Origin: Rhodoferax sp.
GTDB lineage: Bacteria > Pseudomonadota > Gammaproteobacteria > Burkholderiales > Burkholderiaceae_C
DNA: 64,000 bases
Direction: 5' to 3'
Assembly (NCBI GenBank): GCA_029865845.1
Contig: JARXAM010000023.1
Coordinates: forward strand, 1-64,000
The position numbers were made by a program, and so were the translations under genes. Numbering within the stretch: position 1 is the stretch's first letter; every line of letters begins with the position of its first letter. Of this stretch, positions 45,111 through 53,917 are shown one piece after another. The notes under the pieces were generated by a model. That model saw only the letters and a list, made by a program, of their open reading frames with translations. It had not been told where the DNA came from and ran no database searches.

Positions 45111-45671
45111 CTATTTCCAGCGCAGCGGCTCAATGTCTACCGTGCTGCTGCCGTTACCAAGCATGAGCACACCCTCTTGCACCGTGGCTTGCAACTGCAT
45201 GCTGCGTGCCGCCATCTGCGCCAAAGACTGCGCGGTGGCAGACGGTATGCGCCAGACGGACAGCTTGTCCAGCCGGGTGAGCTTGGTCTCAATGCCCTTC
45301 CACCAGATGTCGGCCGAGTGCGCAAAGGCATAGAGCAACACCGCGTCTGCCTTGTTGCAGGCTTTGGAAATGGGCTTGTCTTCGGGCTGCCCCACCTCGA
45401 TCCACAGCCGCTTGTGGCCGGTGAAGTCGGTGAGCGACACGTCCGGGTCGTCCGGGTCAGACAAGCCCGCGCCAAAGGCCAGCGTGCCATCGCCCTGGCA
45501 TACGCTTTGCAGCTTATGGGCATTGAAGGCCAGGGCCACCAGGCGCACCATCATGCGTTCGTCTGTTTCGCTGGGGTGCCGCGCCAGCGTCAGCGCGTGG
45601 TCTGCGTAGTAGCCGTTGTCAATGTCTGCAATTTGCAGGTTGGCTTTGTAGATGGTGGATTTGAGGGCCAT
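45111..45671 (-). CDS. yaeQ: YaeQ family protein
   Basis: A 186-residue YaeQ protein: ALKSTIYKANLQIADIDNGY, HPSETDERMMVRLVALAFN, then LWIEVGQPEDKPISKACNKA and VWRIP. The family has a PD-(D/E)xK nuclease-like fold; cellular role uncertain. The start overlaps the purB stop (TAATG), so it is translated from the purB transcript. Confidence 0.95.
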   Translation of the reverse strand: MALKSTIYKANLQIADIDNGYYADHALTLARHPSETDERMMVRLVALAFNAHKLQSVCQGDGTLAFGAGLSDPDDPDVSLTDFTGHKRLWIEVGQPEDKPISKACNKADAVLLYAFAHSADIWWKGIETKLTRLDKLSVWRIPSATAQSLAQMAARSMQLQATVQEGVLMLGNGSSTVDIEPLRWK

Positions 45672-47050
45672 TACACCCGCTTCGCCAGTTCGGCTGCCTT
45701 GCCGGTGTAGCTGCCCGGTGTCATGGCCAGCAGGCGGTCTTTTTCGGCTTCGGGAATGTCCAGGCCCACAATAAATCCGCGCATCAATTCGCGGGTCATG
45801 GCGGCCCCCCGGGTGAACTGCTTGAGCTGTTCGTAGGGCTGGGGCAGGCCAAAGCGGCGCATCACGGTTTGGATGGGCTCGGCCAGCACTTCCCACGAGG
45901 CGTCCAGGTCTTCAGCAATGGCGGCATGGTTGATTTCCAGCTTGTTCAGGCCGGTCATGAGGGAGCTGTACGCCAGCACCGCGTAGCCCAAGGCCACGCC
46001 AAGGTTGCGCAACACGGTGGAGTCGGTCAGGTCGCGCTGCCAGCGGGAGATAGGCAGCTTTTCGCTCAGGTGGCGCAGCAAGGCGTTGGACAGGCCCAGG
46101 TTGCCCTCGGCATTTTCAAAGTCAATGGGGTTGACCTTGTGCGGCATGGTGGAGGAGCCCACCTCGCCGTCTTTGAGCTTTTGCTTGAAGTAGCCCAGCG
46201 ACACGTAGCCCCAAATGTCGCGGCTCAGGTCGATCAGGATGGTGTTGGTGCGGGCGACCGCGTCAAACAGTTCGGCCATGTAGTCGTGCGGCTCGATCTG
46301 GATGCTGTAGGGCTGGAAGGTCAGGCCCAGGCCCAGCGGCTCCGGGGTTTCCACCACCTTTTTGCTGAAGGCCTCCCAGTCGAAGTCGGGCCAGGCGCTC
46401 AGGTGGGCGTTGTAGTTGCCCACGGCACCGTTCATCTTGGCCAAAATTTTTACGTTGGCAATGCGGTCGCAGGCTGCTTGCAGCCGCACCACCACATTGG
46501 CAATTTCCTTGCCTACGGTGGTGGGGCTGGCAGTTTGGCCATGGGTGCGGCTGAGCATGGGCACCTCGGCGTAGGCGTGGGCCATATCGCGCAGCTTGAG
46601 CACAATTTTGTCCAGCGCGGGCAGCACCACCACGTCGCGCGAGGCGCGCAGTTGCAGGGCGTGGCTGGTGTTGTTGATGTCTTCGCTGGTGCAGGCAAAG
46701 TGCACAAACTCGCCCGCTTTTTGCAGCTCGGGGCGGGCTTCAAACTTGGACTTGATCCAGTATTCGACGGCCTTGACGTCGTGGTTGGTGGTTTTCTCGA
46801 TGGCCTTGATGGCTTCCCCATCTGCCTCTGAAAAGTTTTTGACCAGGCCCAAAAGGTAGGTGCGTGCGCCCGGTGTCAGGGGCTTGAACTCCTCGAAACC
46901 GGCGTCGCTCAGTGCGATGAACCACGCCACTTCCACCTGCACACGGCGGTGCATGTAGCCCAGTTCGCTGGTCAGGGGGCGCAGGGTAGAGAGTTTTGCG
47001 GCGTAGCGGCCGTCGAGTGGAGAAAGGGCAGAAATGGCAGAGAAGGTCAT
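45671..47050 (-). CDS. purB: Adenylosuccinate lyase
   Basis: A 459-residue PurB of the longer, E. coli-like class. FSAISALSPLDGRYAAKLST opens the protein; KTTNHDVKAVEYW, the His-containing SRTHGQTASPTTVGKE and the signature GEVGSSTMPHKVNPIDFENA are intact. It removes fumarate from SAICAR and adenylosuccinate in purine synthesis. Coupled to yaeQ downstream. Confidence 0.97.
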   Translation of the reverse strand: MTFSAISALSPLDGRYAAKLSTLRPLTSELGYMHRRVQVEVAWFIALSDAGFEEFKPLTPGARTYLLGLVKNFSEADGEAIKAIEKTTNHDVKAVEYWIKSKFEARPELQKAGEFVHFACTSEDINNTSHALQLRASRDVVVLPALDKIVLKLRDMAHAYAEVPMLSRTHGQTASPTTVGKEIANVVVRLQAACDRIANVKILAKMNGAVGNYNAHLSAWPDFDWEAFSKKVVETPEPLGLGLTFQPYSIQIEPHDYMAELFDAVARTNTILIDLSRDIWGYVSLGYFKQKLKDGEVGSSTMPHKVNPIDFENAEGNLGLSNALLRHLSEKLPISRWQRDLTDSTVLRNLGVALGYAVLAYSSLMTGLNKLEINHAAIAEDLDASWEVLAEPIQTVMRRFGLPQPYEQLKQFTRGAAMTRELMRGFIVGLDIPEAEKDRLLAMTPGSYTGKAAELAKRV

Positions 47051-47141
47051 GCCCCGATTGTAGGTGGGCCGTTACAAACACCCCGGCGCAGCGCCCGTCG
47101 GTGCTGGATAGAATCGCCCACTCGTTCACTACAAAGCCCTC

Positions 47142-47756
47142 ATGAAACTCATTGGTTCCACTACCAGCCCGTATGTTCGCAAAGTCCGCATCGTGCTTGC
47201 CGAGAAGAAACTCGACTACAGCTTGGTCCTCGAAGATGTGTGGGCTGCAGAAACCCGGATTGGTGAGATCAATCCCTTGGGCAAGGTGCCGAGCCTGGTG
47301 ATGGAGGGGGCCGAGGCGATGTTCGATTCCCGCGTGATCGTGGAATACCTGGACACGCTGTCGCCGGTGGGCAAGCTCATTCCCGCCGTGGGGCGCGAGC
47401 GCGCAGAAGTCAAAACCTGGGAAGCCCTGGCCGACGGCCTCTTGGATGCGGCCATTTTGGCGCGCCTGGAGGCCACCTGGGCTGGGCGCACCAAGGCCCA
47501 GCGCAGCCCTGCCTGGATCAAACGCCAAATGGCCAAAATCGACGCTGCCTTGCTGGCGATGGAGCGCGGCCTCAAGGACCAACCGTTTTGCGCCGGTATC
47601 CACTTGAGCCTGGCCGATGTGGCGGTGGGGTGTGCCTTGGGCTACCTGGACTTTCGGTTTCCAGAGCTTGCATGGCGCGACGACCACGCTGGCTTGGCCA
47701 AGCTGTACGACAAATTGGCCCAGCGCCCCAGCTTTGTAGACACTGCGCCGTCTTGA
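47142..47756 (+). CDS. Glutathione S-transferase family protein
   Basis: A 204-residue GST with a thioredoxin-like N domain (KLIGSTTSPYVRKVRIVLAE, then NPLGKVPSLVMEGAEAMFDS) and an all-helical C domain ending in LADVAVGCALGYLDFRFPEL. Catalytic Ser in TSPYVRK. It resembles E. coli YibF. Substrate unknown. Divergent from purB by 91 bp. Confidence 0.92.
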   Translation: MKLIGSTTSPYVRKVRIVLAEKKLDYSLVLEDVWAAETRIGEINPLGKVPSLVMEGAEAMFDSRVIVEYLDTLSPVGKLIPAVGRERAEVKTWEALADGLLDAAILARLEATWAGRTKAQRSPAWIKRQMAKIDAALLAMERGLKDQPFCAGIHLSLADVAVGCALGYLDFRFPELAWRDDHAGLAKLYDKLAQRPSFVDTAPS

Positions 47757-47866
47757 CGTGCCACCCCTGCGTGCGCGGGCAGGGTTTTCATGCGTTGCAA
47801 AACGTTACATCTGGCTGGAATATGATGCGCGCTAAATAGCGGTGCTCTATTTACATTAACGTCATC

Positions 47867-48115
47867 ATGCCTACGTACAAAACCGTCTACAAATGTTGCG
47901 AATGTGGGGCCACCAGCTATCAGCCGGTGGTGCAGCGCGCGGCTGACGGGGTGTTGAGGCCGACGGGGGCCTACAAGTGCACCGGATGCCGCACAGTGTT
48001 CCCCAGTTTGCAGGCTTGGAGAGAGCCTCGCAGCCGGGCGGCAGACGCGGCCGATAACAAGATTCCCGACGCGCTCGCCCACGGCGATGCGCTCAAGCGT
48101 TTGCCCGCCTTTTGA
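47867..48115 (+). CDS. Small zinc-ribbon-like protein of unknown function
   Basis: An 82-residue protein with two Cys pairs, YKCCECGATS and YKCTGCRTVF, that make a probable zinc ribbon, followed by a charged tail. No family recognised. No clear ribosome site precedes the ATG. Its last 23 bp overlap the convergent NTF2-like gene. Confidence 0.65.
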   Translation: MPTYKTVYKCCECGATSYQPVVQRAADGVLRPTGAYKCTGCRTVFPSLQAWREPRSRAADAADNKIPDALAHGDALKRLPAF

Positions 48116-48527
48116 ACCACCGCATCAGCGCGCCCACCCCAGGGATTTTTTCGTAGAGTTCCTCGGCTGCGTCCCAATAGTCGCGGTGTAGCGTGACCCG
48201 ACCGGTGGCGTCAAACACCACATGGGAGGCACCCAGAATGACTTGGTCTGTGCCCTTCGCAAAGCGCTTGAACCGAAAGCGAAATTCCCAGGTCAGAAAA
48301 CACTGCTCCCCTTGCACCACCCGCTGCAGCACCACAAACCGTGGCTGATCCAAAGCGACAAACATGTGCTGAAAGATGCGCTCGATGTCGGGCAGCCCGG
48401 TGACATCGTTGAAGGGGTCTTTGAAGCGTGCGTTTGGCGCATACACCTTGCCTAGCTGCGACACGGTGTGGGGCGCGATGTGCTCATAAAAATCAACGAG
48501 TCGGTCTACCGGTGTGGAGGTGTTCAT
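48093..48527 (-). CDS. NTF2-like protein, last gene of the lipid operon
   Basis: A 144-residue SnoaL/NTF2-fold protein (VDRLVDFYEHIAPHTVSQLG, YAPNARFKDPFNDVTG, HRDYWDAAEELYEKIP). Start at ATG 48525-48527, which overlaps the SDR stop (ATGA). Proteins of this type are regular members of fatty-acid-modification clusters; whether it binds a lipid or acts enzymatically is unknown. Confidence 0.85.
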   Translation of the reverse strand: MNTSTPVDRLVDFYEHIAPHTVSQLGKVYAPNARFKDPFNDVTGLPDIERIFQHMFVALDQPRFVVLQRVVQGEQCFLTWEFRFRFKRFAKGTDQVILGASHVVFDATGRVTLHRDYWDAAEELYEKIPGVGALMRWFKRRANA

Positions 48528-49378
48528 CGCGTAGCGCGCCTGACCAGCGCGAAAAAAAGGCGGTCCGGGAGCAGGCGCAAGAGTTGCATCCACCAGGTAA
48601 ACCGCTTGGGAAAGTGAATGTCAAATCGCCCCTGGGCCCAGCCCTTGACCATGGCCTGCGCGGCTTGTGCGGGGGACAAGAGGGCGGGCATGTCGAAGGC
48701 ATTGTTGGCAGTGAGTGGCGTTTGCACAAAGCCTGGGCTGATGAGTGATACGCCTATGCCTTTGTCGCGCATATCCAGGTACAGGGTTTCGGCCAGATTG
48801 ATCAGTGCTGCCTTGGTCGGCCCGTAGGCCAGGCTTTGCGGCAAGCCCCGGTAGCCCGCCACGCTGCCCACCAAGCTGATGTGCCCGTGGCCTTGCGCCA
48901 GCAGCGCGGGGATGACGGCCTGCAACACCCGCAGGGCGCCGGTGTAGTTCACTTCCATGTGTCGCTCCATGTCAGGAACGTCCATGCCATAGGCCCGCAT
49001 GGCGTGGTAGTAGCCGGCACAGTAGATCACGCAGTCCAGTGGGCCGCGCGACAGCACGGCGTGGGCGGCAGCTTGCACTGCCACGGGGTCTGTGGCGTCC
49101 AGCACCAGCGCGTGGCTGCCGGGGTGGCGCTGGGCAAAATTTTGCAGGGCGGCGCTATTGCGCGCCGATACGGTGACCGTGGCCCCCAAGGCATGCAGGG
49201 CAGAGGCGGTGGCCTCGCCGATGCCGCTGGAGGCGCCCACCAGCCATACCGACTTGCCACGCCAGTCCCGCAAGGGTGGGTTTAGCGGCGACAAAAAACG
49301 CCGCTGCCGCGTGCGGGCTGTAGCCAGGGCGACAGGGCTATCCCCGTGGTGCGGGGGCTCTAAGGTGCGGGTGGCCAT
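48524..49378 (-). CDS. Short-chain dehydrogenase/reductase
   Basis: A 284-residue classical SDR: nucleotide-binding VGASSGIGEATASALHALGA, the NAG-equivalent CAG, active-site Ser/Tyr/Lys in SLVGSVAGYRGLPQSLAYGP and TKAALINL. The C-terminal part (PKRFTWWMQLLRLLPDRLFF) is hydrophobic and may touch the membrane. Operon position suggests a lipid or aldehyde substrate. Three bp separate it from the DUF3833 gene. Confidence 0.93.
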   Translation of the reverse strand: MATRTLEPPHHGDSPVALATARTRQRRFLSPLNPPLRDWRGKSVWLVGASSGIGEATASALHALGATVTVSARNSAALQNFAQRHPGSHALVLDATDPVAVQAAAHAVLSRGPLDCVIYCAGYYHAMRAYGMDVPDMERHMEVNYTGALRVLQAVIPALLAQGHGHISLVGSVAGYRGLPQSLAYGPTKAALINLAETLYLDMRDKGIGVSLISPGFVQTPLTANNAFDMPALLSPAQAAQAMVKGWAQGRFDIHFPKRFTWWMQLLRLLPDRLFFALVRRATR

Positions 49379-49381
49379 ACA

Positions 49382-49915
49382 TCAACGCTTGGCAAATGCC
49401 AGGGTGACTTCGCCCAGCGTCACGCCGAACTTGCGCATGGTCGCTTTGTTGAGCATGACCTTGTCGTTCATGAGGTACATCCAGTCTTCAAAGTGCACCT
49501 CGTACACGCTGCCGTCCACCGGCAGGCGCAGGGTGTAGGTCCAGTAAAACGCGTTGCCCTGCGCCTGTCCGCGTGCGGTCCCCACCACGTCGCCTGCGGT
49601 GCCGGTGTAGTGGCCGTCTGGCAATTGGGTAAGCCGCCAGACCCGCTTTTGGGTACTGCCATCGGAGTAGGTGAAGTCCTCGTCGAGCACCCCTTCGTTG
49701 CCCTGCCAACTGCAGCGCATGACCACAGTGAAGCGCTTGACCACGGTGCCAGAGCGGTCGGTGAAAACGCCGTAGGCATCCAGCGTGCCGTTGAAGTATT
49801 CCTTCAGGTCCAGCACGGGCTTCTCGGTGCGGTACTGGTCGATGTGTTGGGAGGCGCAGCCCCCCAGCATCAGGGCGCTGCCGGTGGCGGCAGCAAGCAT
49901 CAGGCGTCGTCGCAT
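49382..49915 (-). CDS. DUF3833 family lipoprotein
   Basis: A 177-residue outer-membrane-type lipoprotein. The lipobox is LMLGGC within the first 20 residues; mature domain LKEYFNGTLDAYGVFTDRSG and DGHYTGTAGDVVGTARGQA are DUF3833 hallmarks, giving a lipocalin-like beta barrel in outline. Function unknown. ATG 49913-49915 overlaps the end of the MFS gene by 16 bp; the longer open frame upstream is a shadow of that gene. Confidence 0.92.
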   Translation of the reverse strand: MRRRLMLAAATGSALMLGGCASQHIDQYRTEKPVLDLKEYFNGTLDAYGVFTDRSGTVVKRFTVVMRCSWQGNEGVLDEDFTYSDGSTQKRVWRLTQLPDGHYTGTAGDVVGTARGQAQGNAFYWTYTLRLPVDGSVYEVHFEDWMYLMNDKVMLNKATMRKFGVTLGEVTLAFAKR

Positions 49916-51207
49916 GGAGACCTCCGAATCATCAGGGTGGTGAGCAAACCTGCTGCCAGCGCTTTGAGCGCGCACGGCAGCAGGCAATAGGCCAGGGTGA
50001 GGGTGTGCAGCGCGTGGGCATCGCGCGCACCCGGCGTGTAGCCCAGCCATGCCAGCGCGGGCAGGGCGACGCCCGCGGCAAGGGCCAGGTTGAGTTTGGT
50101 GACAAAGTTCCACCACCCGAAGTAGGCGCCCTCGGCCCGGCCCCGGTCCCCGTGGTCGGCAATGACGCCTGCGAGCAAAGCCCCTGGAATGGTGAGGTCG
50201 GTGGCCAGGGCTACGCCGGATAGCGCGCACACCAGCACAAATGCGGCGGTGTCCCCTGCCCCCAGCACGGACGCCCATACAAAAACGGCCATGGAGAGCA
50301 CCATGCCCGCCAGCCAGGTACGTGCCAGGCCCATGCGCGCCACTACCCGCAGCCACAGGGGGATGGCCAGCGCCGCACAGACAAAGTAGCTGCCCAAAAA
50401 CAGCGGCTGCGCGTGGGTGGGGGCTTGCAGTCGGTCTTGTACGAAAAACAACATCAGGGTCGCCGGTATCGCGCTGGCAATGCCGTTGACCACAAACACG
50501 GCCAAGAGGGCGCGGAACGCGGGCCGCGAAAGCGGCAGCCACAGGGAGTAGGCGCCGTGCGGGTCGCTGGTGTGGCGCAGCGGGTAGGGGTCTTCCGGCT
50601 TGGAGGGGGCGCAGGGGCGTGGCGCGCGCGTCCATGCCCACCACCCCGCCACCAGCGCCACGCCCAACAGGGTGGCGGTGGCGGGCAGGCCCAGCGCCAC
50701 CGGTGCGACCGACGCCACGACCACGCCCACCAGGCCCAGCCCCTCGCGCCACGCCACGACGCGGCTGCGGTAGTGCGCGTTGCCGCCCAGCATGGCTCCC
50801 CAGCTTTGGTGGCTGATGCTCAGGAAGCTGTAGGCCGCATAGGTGAGCATGAGGCACAGGGTGGCCCATACCAGCAAGGCATTGCTGCCATGTACCTGCG
50901 GGAAAAATAAAAGGTAAAAGCCCGTACCCAGCACGGCACACGCCGCCGCTGCACGCCCCAGCAAGGCGGGTGCGCCTTGTTGATAGAGCGTGTCGCTCCA
51001 GCGGCCCAGCAGGGGGTCGATCAGGGCGTCCAGCAAGCGGGCCACGAGCAGCACCAGCCCCAAAGTAGCCAGCGGCACCCCAAACGTCGTCGCATAGTGG
51101 TTGGGCAACACGACATACAAAGGCAAGGCGACAAAGGCCAGCGGCAGGCCCATCAGTCCGTAGCGCCAGCCTTGGCTGGCCGCAAGCTGCGACGGTGTGC
51201 CGCTCAT
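49900..51207 (-). CDS. MFS (GPH/MelB-like) transporter
   Basis: A 435-residue carrier with about twelve transmembrane helices. LLVARLLDALIDPLLGRWSD is the MelB-type motif after helix 2. In this operon it probably moves a lipid-derived or oxidised compound, or a sugar; the substrate is not evident. Overlaps of 4 bp with the chalcone-isomerase-like gene and 16 bp with the lipoprotein gene indicate tight coupling. Confidence 0.9.
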   Translation of the reverse strand: MSGTPSQLAASQGWRYGLMGLPLAFVALPLYVVLPNHYATTFGVPLATLGLVLLVARLLDALIDPLLGRWSDTLYQQGAPALLGRAAAACAVLGTGFYLLFFPQVHGSNALLVWATLCLMLTYAAYSFLSISHQSWGAMLGGNAHYRSRVVAWREGLGLVGVVVASVAPVALGLPATATLLGVALVAGWWAWTRAPRPCAPSKPEDPYPLRHTSDPHGAYSLWLPLSRPAFRALLAVFVVNGIASAIPATLMLFFVQDRLQAPTHAQPLFLGSYFVCAALAIPLWLRVVARMGLARTWLAGMVLSMAVFVWASVLGAGDTAAFVLVCALSGVALATDLTIPGALLAGVIADHGDRGRAEGAYFGWWNFVTKLNLALAAGVALPALAWLGYTPGARDAHALHTLTLAYCLLPCALKALAAGLLTTLMIRRSPCDDA

Positions 51208-51776
51208 GGCGCAACGCCCGACAGCAGATCGGCGCGCAAACGCGGCTCACTCGTGTGGTCGGCCAGCCAGATGCCAAAAAAGAGACGACTGAAGGCGGCG
51301 TCCGGGATGGGCGGCCGGGGCTGGCCATTGAGCCAGAATGTCGCACCTTGGCCGGGCGTGTGCATGCCGGTGAAGCGGTCCCCCGCCTTCACATCGGCGA
51401 AGGCCCCACGCATGGCCCCCAGCCACTGGTTCGCGGTGTCCGGCTCGATGGGGCCGCCCCGCCGCATCTCGTCCAATGAGCGCTGCGCGATGGCTGACCC
51501 ATTGAGGCTGCGCAGGTAGCTCAGTTCTAGCGCGAAGGGGTGTTGCCAGTAGGCAGCGGGTTTGAAACCGGCAGTGACCCACAGGCGCGCATCGTAGATA
51601 GAGAGCCCCAAAAAGCGCATGCGCGCGCTGCCCGCCATGCGCGCCCCAGGCAGGGTGTTGCCGACTTCTTCAGGCGGGGCAAGGGTGCTTTGCGCCAAGG
51701 CAGGTTGCCACAGCGCGCACGCCCAACCGGCGACGTTGAGCGCGAGAAATGCACGGCGGGGAAGCGGGCGGGACAT
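51204..51776 (-). CDS. Chalcone-isomerase-like periplasmic protein
   Basis: A 190-residue exported protein (signal peptide 1-28 with a twin-Arg-like RPLPRRAFLALNVAG) and a chalcone-isomerase-fold domain: RFLGLSIYDARLWVTAGFKP, ALELSYLRSLNGSAIAQRSL, FFGIWLAD. Bacterial relatives bind fatty acids or have no known catalysis. It lies 33 bp after the methyltransferase gene. Confidence 0.88.
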   Translation of the reverse strand: MSRPLPRRAFLALNVAGWACALWQPALAQSTLAPPEEVGNTLPGARMAGSARMRFLGLSIYDARLWVTAGFKPAAYWQHPFALELSYLRSLNGSAIAQRSLDEMRRGGPIEPDTANQWLGAMRGAFADVKAGDRFTGMHTPGQGATFWLNGQPRPPIPDAAFSRLFFGIWLADHTSEPRLRADLLSGVAP

Positions 51777-51809
51777 GGGGAGTGCTTTGCGTGTGGAGCG
51801 GGCGCGGCA

Positions 51810-53057
51810 TCAGTCGGGCTTGCGCAGGGTGTACTGCACCACGTCTATGTTGTCTTCCAGGAACGCGGCCTCGCAGTAGCAGAGGTAAAACTCCCAGATG
51901 CGCATGAAGCGCTCATCAAACCCCTGCTGAAGCACTTCGGTGCGTTTGGCCAGAAAGGCGTCGCGCCAGCGTTTCAGGGTTTCTGCATAGTCGTGCCCAA
52001 AGGAGAGTTCGTTCACCACGTCGAGTCCCGCAGCCCGTGCATGGGCTCGGAATTGGGCGGGGCTGGGCAGGCAACCGCCGGGAAAAATGTATTGCTGGAT
52101 GAAGTCGGTAGAGCGGATGTAACGCTCAAAAAGCGCGTCATCGATCACGATGCTTTGGATGCAGGCCCGCCCGCCCGCCTTGAGCTTGGCCGCGAGGGTG
52201 GCGAAGTAGGTGGGCCAGTATTCGCGGCCCACGGCCTCCACCATTTCAATCGAGCAGATGGCGTCGAATGGCGCGTCGGCAATGTCGCGGTAGTCTTGCA
52301 AGCGCAGGTCTGCCTGCTGCTGTACACCGAGCATGCCCATGCGTTGTTGGGCAAAGGCAAGTTGCTCCACACTCAAGGTCACCCCGGTGGCGTGGGCCTT
52401 GAATTCGGTGATCGCCATTTCGGCCAACGCGCCCCAGCCGCAGCCGATTTCCAGCACCCGGTCGCCCGCCTGCACGCCCGCCTCTTGCAAGGCGCGGCGG
52501 ACCTTGGCGTTTTGCGCGGCGGACAGGGGCTGGTTGTGGTTGGTGTCGAACCAGGCGGACGAATAGTTCATCGTGTTGTCCAGCCACAGGCTGTAAAACG
52601 CGTTGCCCAGGTCGTAGTGGGCGTGGATGTTTTTTTGGCTGTTGGCTTTGGTGTTGCGGTTGAGCAGGTGCTTGACGCGGTACAGCAAGCGCCCCGCCCA
52701 TGTTCCGTAAATCACGCCTTCGACGTGCGCGCGGTTTTTCACCAATACCCGCAGTAGCTCGGTAAGGTTGGGCGTGGTCCAGTCGCCGGAAAGAAAGCTT
52801 TCGGCAAAGCCGATGTCACCCGAGCGCAGGGCTGCGCTGCACACGTTCCAGTTGTGCAGCACCAAGCTGGCGTGCGGGCTGGCATCTCCGCCAAAGCGAT
52901 GTGCCGAGCCATCGGGCAACTGCACGGTCAGGCTGCCATGGCGGAGTTTTTGCAGCAGGTTGAATACGGTGCGGGCTGCGGCCGGTGTGCCGGGTGGCAA
53001 GGTGGCCGCAGCCAATGAAGGGGAGCTTAGGCCGGGGTTCATGGTGTTGGAGTTCAT
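51810..53057 (-). CDS. Cyclopropane-fatty-acid-synthase-like methyltransferase
   Basis: A 415-residue SAM-dependent methyltransferase of the CFA synthase family. KNIHAHYDLGNAFYSLWLDN, the SAM-binding VLEIGCGWGALAEMAI, SIEMVEAVG and YIFPGGCLPS are present. It should add a carbon from SAM to an unsaturated phospholipid acyl chain. Relatives in Rhodobacter belong to the singlet-oxygen response and methylated (furan) fatty acid pathways. ATG 53055-53057 is used; a TTG at 53075 is the longest start. Confidence 0.93.
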   Translation of the reverse strand: MNSNTMNPGLSSPSLAAATLPPGTPAAARTVFNLLQKLRHGSLTVQLPDGSAHRFGGDASPHASLVLHNWNVCSAALRSGDIGFAESFLSGDWTTPNLTELLRVLVKNRAHVEGVIYGTWAGRLLYRVKHLLNRNTKANSQKNIHAHYDLGNAFYSLWLDNTMNYSSAWFDTNHNQPLSAAQNAKVRRALQEAGVQAGDRVLEIGCGWGALAEMAITEFKAHATGVTLSVEQLAFAQQRMGMLGVQQQADLRLQDYRDIADAPFDAICSIEMVEAVGREYWPTYFATLAAKLKAGGRACIQSIVIDDALFERYIRSTDFIQQYIFPGGCLPSPAQFRAHARAAGLDVVNELSFGHDYAETLKRWRDAFLAKRTEVLQQGFDERFMRIWEFYLCYCEAAFLEDNIDVVQYTLRKPD

Positions 53058-53078
53058 GGAGGTCTCGGGCGTCAAGGT

Positions 53079-53906
53079 TCAGGGGAGTTCGGTAGGGGGT
53101 GGTGGCATATCGGCACCGGTGGTCCACAGGGCCGGGGGCGCGGGCTTGCGGAAGAAGGGCACTTTTTTGACCCACAGTTTGAGCGCCTGCCAATGGATGC
53201 GTGCGACAACCCCCAGCGTCATGGCAGGGTAGCGCCACAGGGCGTGGCGTTGGTTTGCCGCCGTTAGGGCTTGCAGCCGTCCGCTGACACTGGTCTGGAG
53301 GAGCGGGCCGGCTGCGTCGTCATAGTCAATGCGCGCGACGGTGCGACGGTGGTCCGCCGTGAGCAGGAAGCGAAAGCGGTAGCCGCCTTCGACGCCACAG
53401 AACGGGGAGACATGAAACACTTTGTCGGCCCGCAGTTCTTGCCCGTAACGCGGGTGGTTCAGCAGGTAGCAGTGGCGCTCACCAAAGGTGTTGTTGACCT
53501 CCACGAGAATGGCGCGCAGGCTGCCATCGGGCCGGTGGCAGTACCAAAAACTGACTGGCTTGAAGGTGAAGCCCAGCACGCGTGGATAGCAGTGCAGCCA
53601 GACTTCACCGGTCGCGTCGGTGATGCCTTGGGATGCCAGCAGTTGGTCCAGCCAGGCCAACGCACCCCCTTGGGCGGCAGGGCGGCCATCTCCATGGTCG
53701 GTATCAAAAAAGCTCAGACCCGCGAAGCGATTGCGTGCCAGCGCGCCGCTGCCATGGCTTGCCATGCTGCGCAGTGGCAGCATCAAAAAGTAGGTGCCAT
53801 AGACAAACGCATTGCCTACCGGCCTGAGTCGTGCATGGCGCACCTCTCCAAAGCCGATCAGCGGCAGGGCTGCAAGTGCGGGCACGTTGGCAAGGGAGGT
53901 TTGCAT
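53079..53906 (-). CDS. DUF1365 family protein
   Basis: A 275-residue DUF1365 protein: GEVRHARLRPVGNAFVYGTY, YPRVLGFTFKPVSFWYCHRP, VEVNNTFGERHCYLL and KVFHVSPF. The family nearly always sits between an FAD amine-oxidase-like gene and a CFA-synthase-like gene, as here, and is thought to act on lipid acyl chains. Several conserved His and aromatic residues are present. It lies 11 bp after the FAD gene. Confidence 0.94.
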   Translation of the reverse strand: MQTSLANVPALAALPLIGFGEVRHARLRPVGNAFVYGTYFLMLPLRSMASHGSGALARNRFAGLSFFDTDHGDGRPAAQGGALAWLDQLLASQGITDATGEVWLHCYPRVLGFTFKPVSFWYCHRPDGSLRAILVEVNNTFGERHCYLLNHPRYGQELRADKVFHVSPFCGVEGGYRFRFLLTADHRRTVARIDYDDAAGPLLQTSVSGRLQALTAANQRHALWRYPAMTLGVVARIHWQALKLWVKKVPFFRKPAPPALWTTGADMPPPPTELP

Positions 53907-53917
53907 GGCGGTGTGTG

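Noticed and set aside
49916..51346. Upstream extension of the DUF3833 frame to 654 codons
   Set aside because: It overlaps the MFS carrier gene in another frame; the lipoprotein signal peptide begins at 49915.
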